Positions 31,564 to 32,269 of a stretch of DNA of 32,269 bases are shown here, in pieces. Source of the stretch: a bacterium (lineage in GTDB: Bacteria > Armatimonadota > HRBIN16); the NCBI GenBank assembly GCA_025057335.1, contig JANWXG010000004.1, positions 1 to 32,269 of the forward strand, in the 5' to 3' direction. The notes beneath the pieces are model-generated. The model searched no databases. It was not told the origin of the DNA and was given only the letters and a program-made list of their open reading frames with translations. Position 1 is the stretch's first letter, and each line of letters begins with the position of its first letter. The translations under genes and the position numbers were made by a program.

Positions 31564-32165
31564 GGACGCGACGGAGCGTATCCCTCCAAACGGTAACCTG
31601 ACGAATTATCTGGAGGGTCATGCTCCGTCATGACCTTTGTGGACACGACAGAGCGCGTCCCTCCAGTTTGGGCGAGTAGTGCTTTGGAGGGTCACGCTCC
31701 ATTGTGACCCTGTGTGTGGACGCGACGCAGCGCGTCCCTCCAATTTGGGCGAAAGTGGCACTGGAGGGTCACGCTCTGTCGTGACCTCCTGTTCGTAGTG
31801 CAGGCTTCAGCCTGCAAAGAAGCGCACTGAAGTGCGCACTACCAACACAGTTTTTGGAGGGTCACGCTCGGTCGTGACCCCACGCATGGACGCGACGGAG
31901 CGCGTCCCTCCAACGGGAAACATTGCGGGCAGATGCGGCAAAGCGCGTCCCTCCAATGGGCTGTGAGCCCACCATTGAAATGGTGGGCTATGAGGAGAGG
32001 AAAACCTGCCTGCGCAGGTTCTCATCCGCGCAAGCGGATTTCGGCTTCGCATACCTCCCGACTTCAGTTGGTGGGCGACACCCGCCGTCATGGAAGTGGT
32101 GGGCTGTGAAAAGAGCGTCGCCCCGAGACAATCTGTGCATGGACGCGACAGAGCGCGTCCCTCCA
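31564..32165. repeat. Array of alternating inverted 25-bp hairpin units (A and B types)
   Basis: Six A units (ending CCCTCCA) lie at 31564-31588, 31641-31665, 31718-31742, 31888-31912, 31931-31955 (degenerate) and 32141-32165. Four B units, which are the same unit inverted (starting TGGAGGG), lie at 31611-31635, 31685-31709, 31762-31786 and 31855-31879. Each unit forms a 7-bp hairpin with a 6-base loop: GGACGCG/CGCGTCC in A and GGTCACG/CGTGACC in B. The loops are reverse complements, about ACGGAG versus CTCCGT. Spacing between neighbouring units is short and variable (8-68 bases). No gene occupies 31550-32269. Confidence 0.85.
31966..32118. repeat. Multi-hairpin structured element within the repeat field
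   Basis: Three consecutive stems are visible: AGCCCACCAT-TGAA-ATGGTGGGCT (31966-31989), AACCTGC-CTGC-GCAGGTT (32003-32020) and ATCCGC-GCAA-GCGGAT (32024-32039, a GNRA-type loop). A second copy of the TGGTGGGCT-TGA-AGAG segment occurs at 32092-32116 (about 22 of 27 matches with 31973-31999). GGTGGGCGACACCCGCC (about 32070-32086) is a further stem. It resembles a folded RNA or a short mobile repeat rather than a gene. Confidence 0.55.
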
Positions 32166-32269
32166 AATGCCCCTGATGGCGGAGGTGACGGAGCGTGTCA
32201 TTTTTGGCTATCCCCTCGCTTTTCTCACCCCCCCGTCGTGGTGGATGGCAGAGCGACTACGGCGCAGTG

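Noticed and set aside
31564..32165. CRISPR array
   Set aside because: Units alternate in orientation, spacing varies, and no cas genes are present.
31807..32166. 119-codon reverse ORF in the repeat field
   Set aside because: It is composed of the A/B hairpin units and adjoining repeats, with no ribosome site or protein motif.

Overview
The window is a compact, GC-rich bacterial chromosome segment. It carries about 22 protein genes, mostly housekeeping, on both strands. There are no tRNA, rRNA, CRISPR, phage or insertion-sequence genes. The gene set is bacterial: DnaE with an apparently intact PHP exonuclease centre, SbcCD, DivIVA, YggT, a partial trp operon and a type II dehydroquinase. The intergenic gaps are filled with dispersed hairpin-forming repeats, a style I associate with thermophilic or hot-spring lineages such as Armatimonadota. 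That placement is a low-confidence inference, because no rRNA or other marker is present.

Layout: 1-561 (-) is the start of a WYL/HTH regulator behind a near-consensus promoter with an embedded palindrome. 1046-3026 (-) is an mrp-nfo operon (Fe-S carrier ATPase, endonuclease IV). 3245-4714 (+) is a fucose-isomerase-like enzyme. 4980-10687 (+) is a tightly packed operon: a deoxyhypusine-synthase-like protein, SbcD, SbcC and a small AbiU2/HEPN-like protein. 10704-15020 (-) is dnaE followed by a LigB-like protein that lacks the expected metal histidines. 15885-19427 holds a CPBP membrane protease (-) divergent from a TPR lipoprotein-type or exported protein, YggT, DivIVA and a second CPBP protease (+). 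19541-24560 (+) is trpE-trpG-(M24 peptidase)-trpD-trpC. 24553-27703 (-) is a CCA-adding-type nucleotidyltransferase with a secreted TIM-barrel protein upstream. 27914-29644 (+) is a zinc-ribbon protein, aroQ and a second M24 peptidase. 30014-31549 (+) is an exported UshA-type 5'-nucleotidase. 31550-32269 is a repeat field.

How the genes work together: AroQ feeds the shikimate pathway and TrpE/G/D/C take chorismate to indole-3-glycerol phosphate, except for TrpF. trpF, trpA and trpB are not in the window. Nfo, SbcCD and DnaE serve DNA repair and replication. The YggT-DivIVA pair suggests a cell-division or envelope role.

The most distinctive signals are four. (1) The 31.5-32.2 kb field of alternating inverted 25-bp hairpin units has compensatory stem changes. 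(2) A HEPN-like protein is translationally coupled to SbcCD together with a DHS-like protein. (3) Palindromes sit at or just after the transcription starts predicted for mrp and dnaE. (4) Each of two M24 peptidases is embedded next to aromatic-biosynthesis genes.
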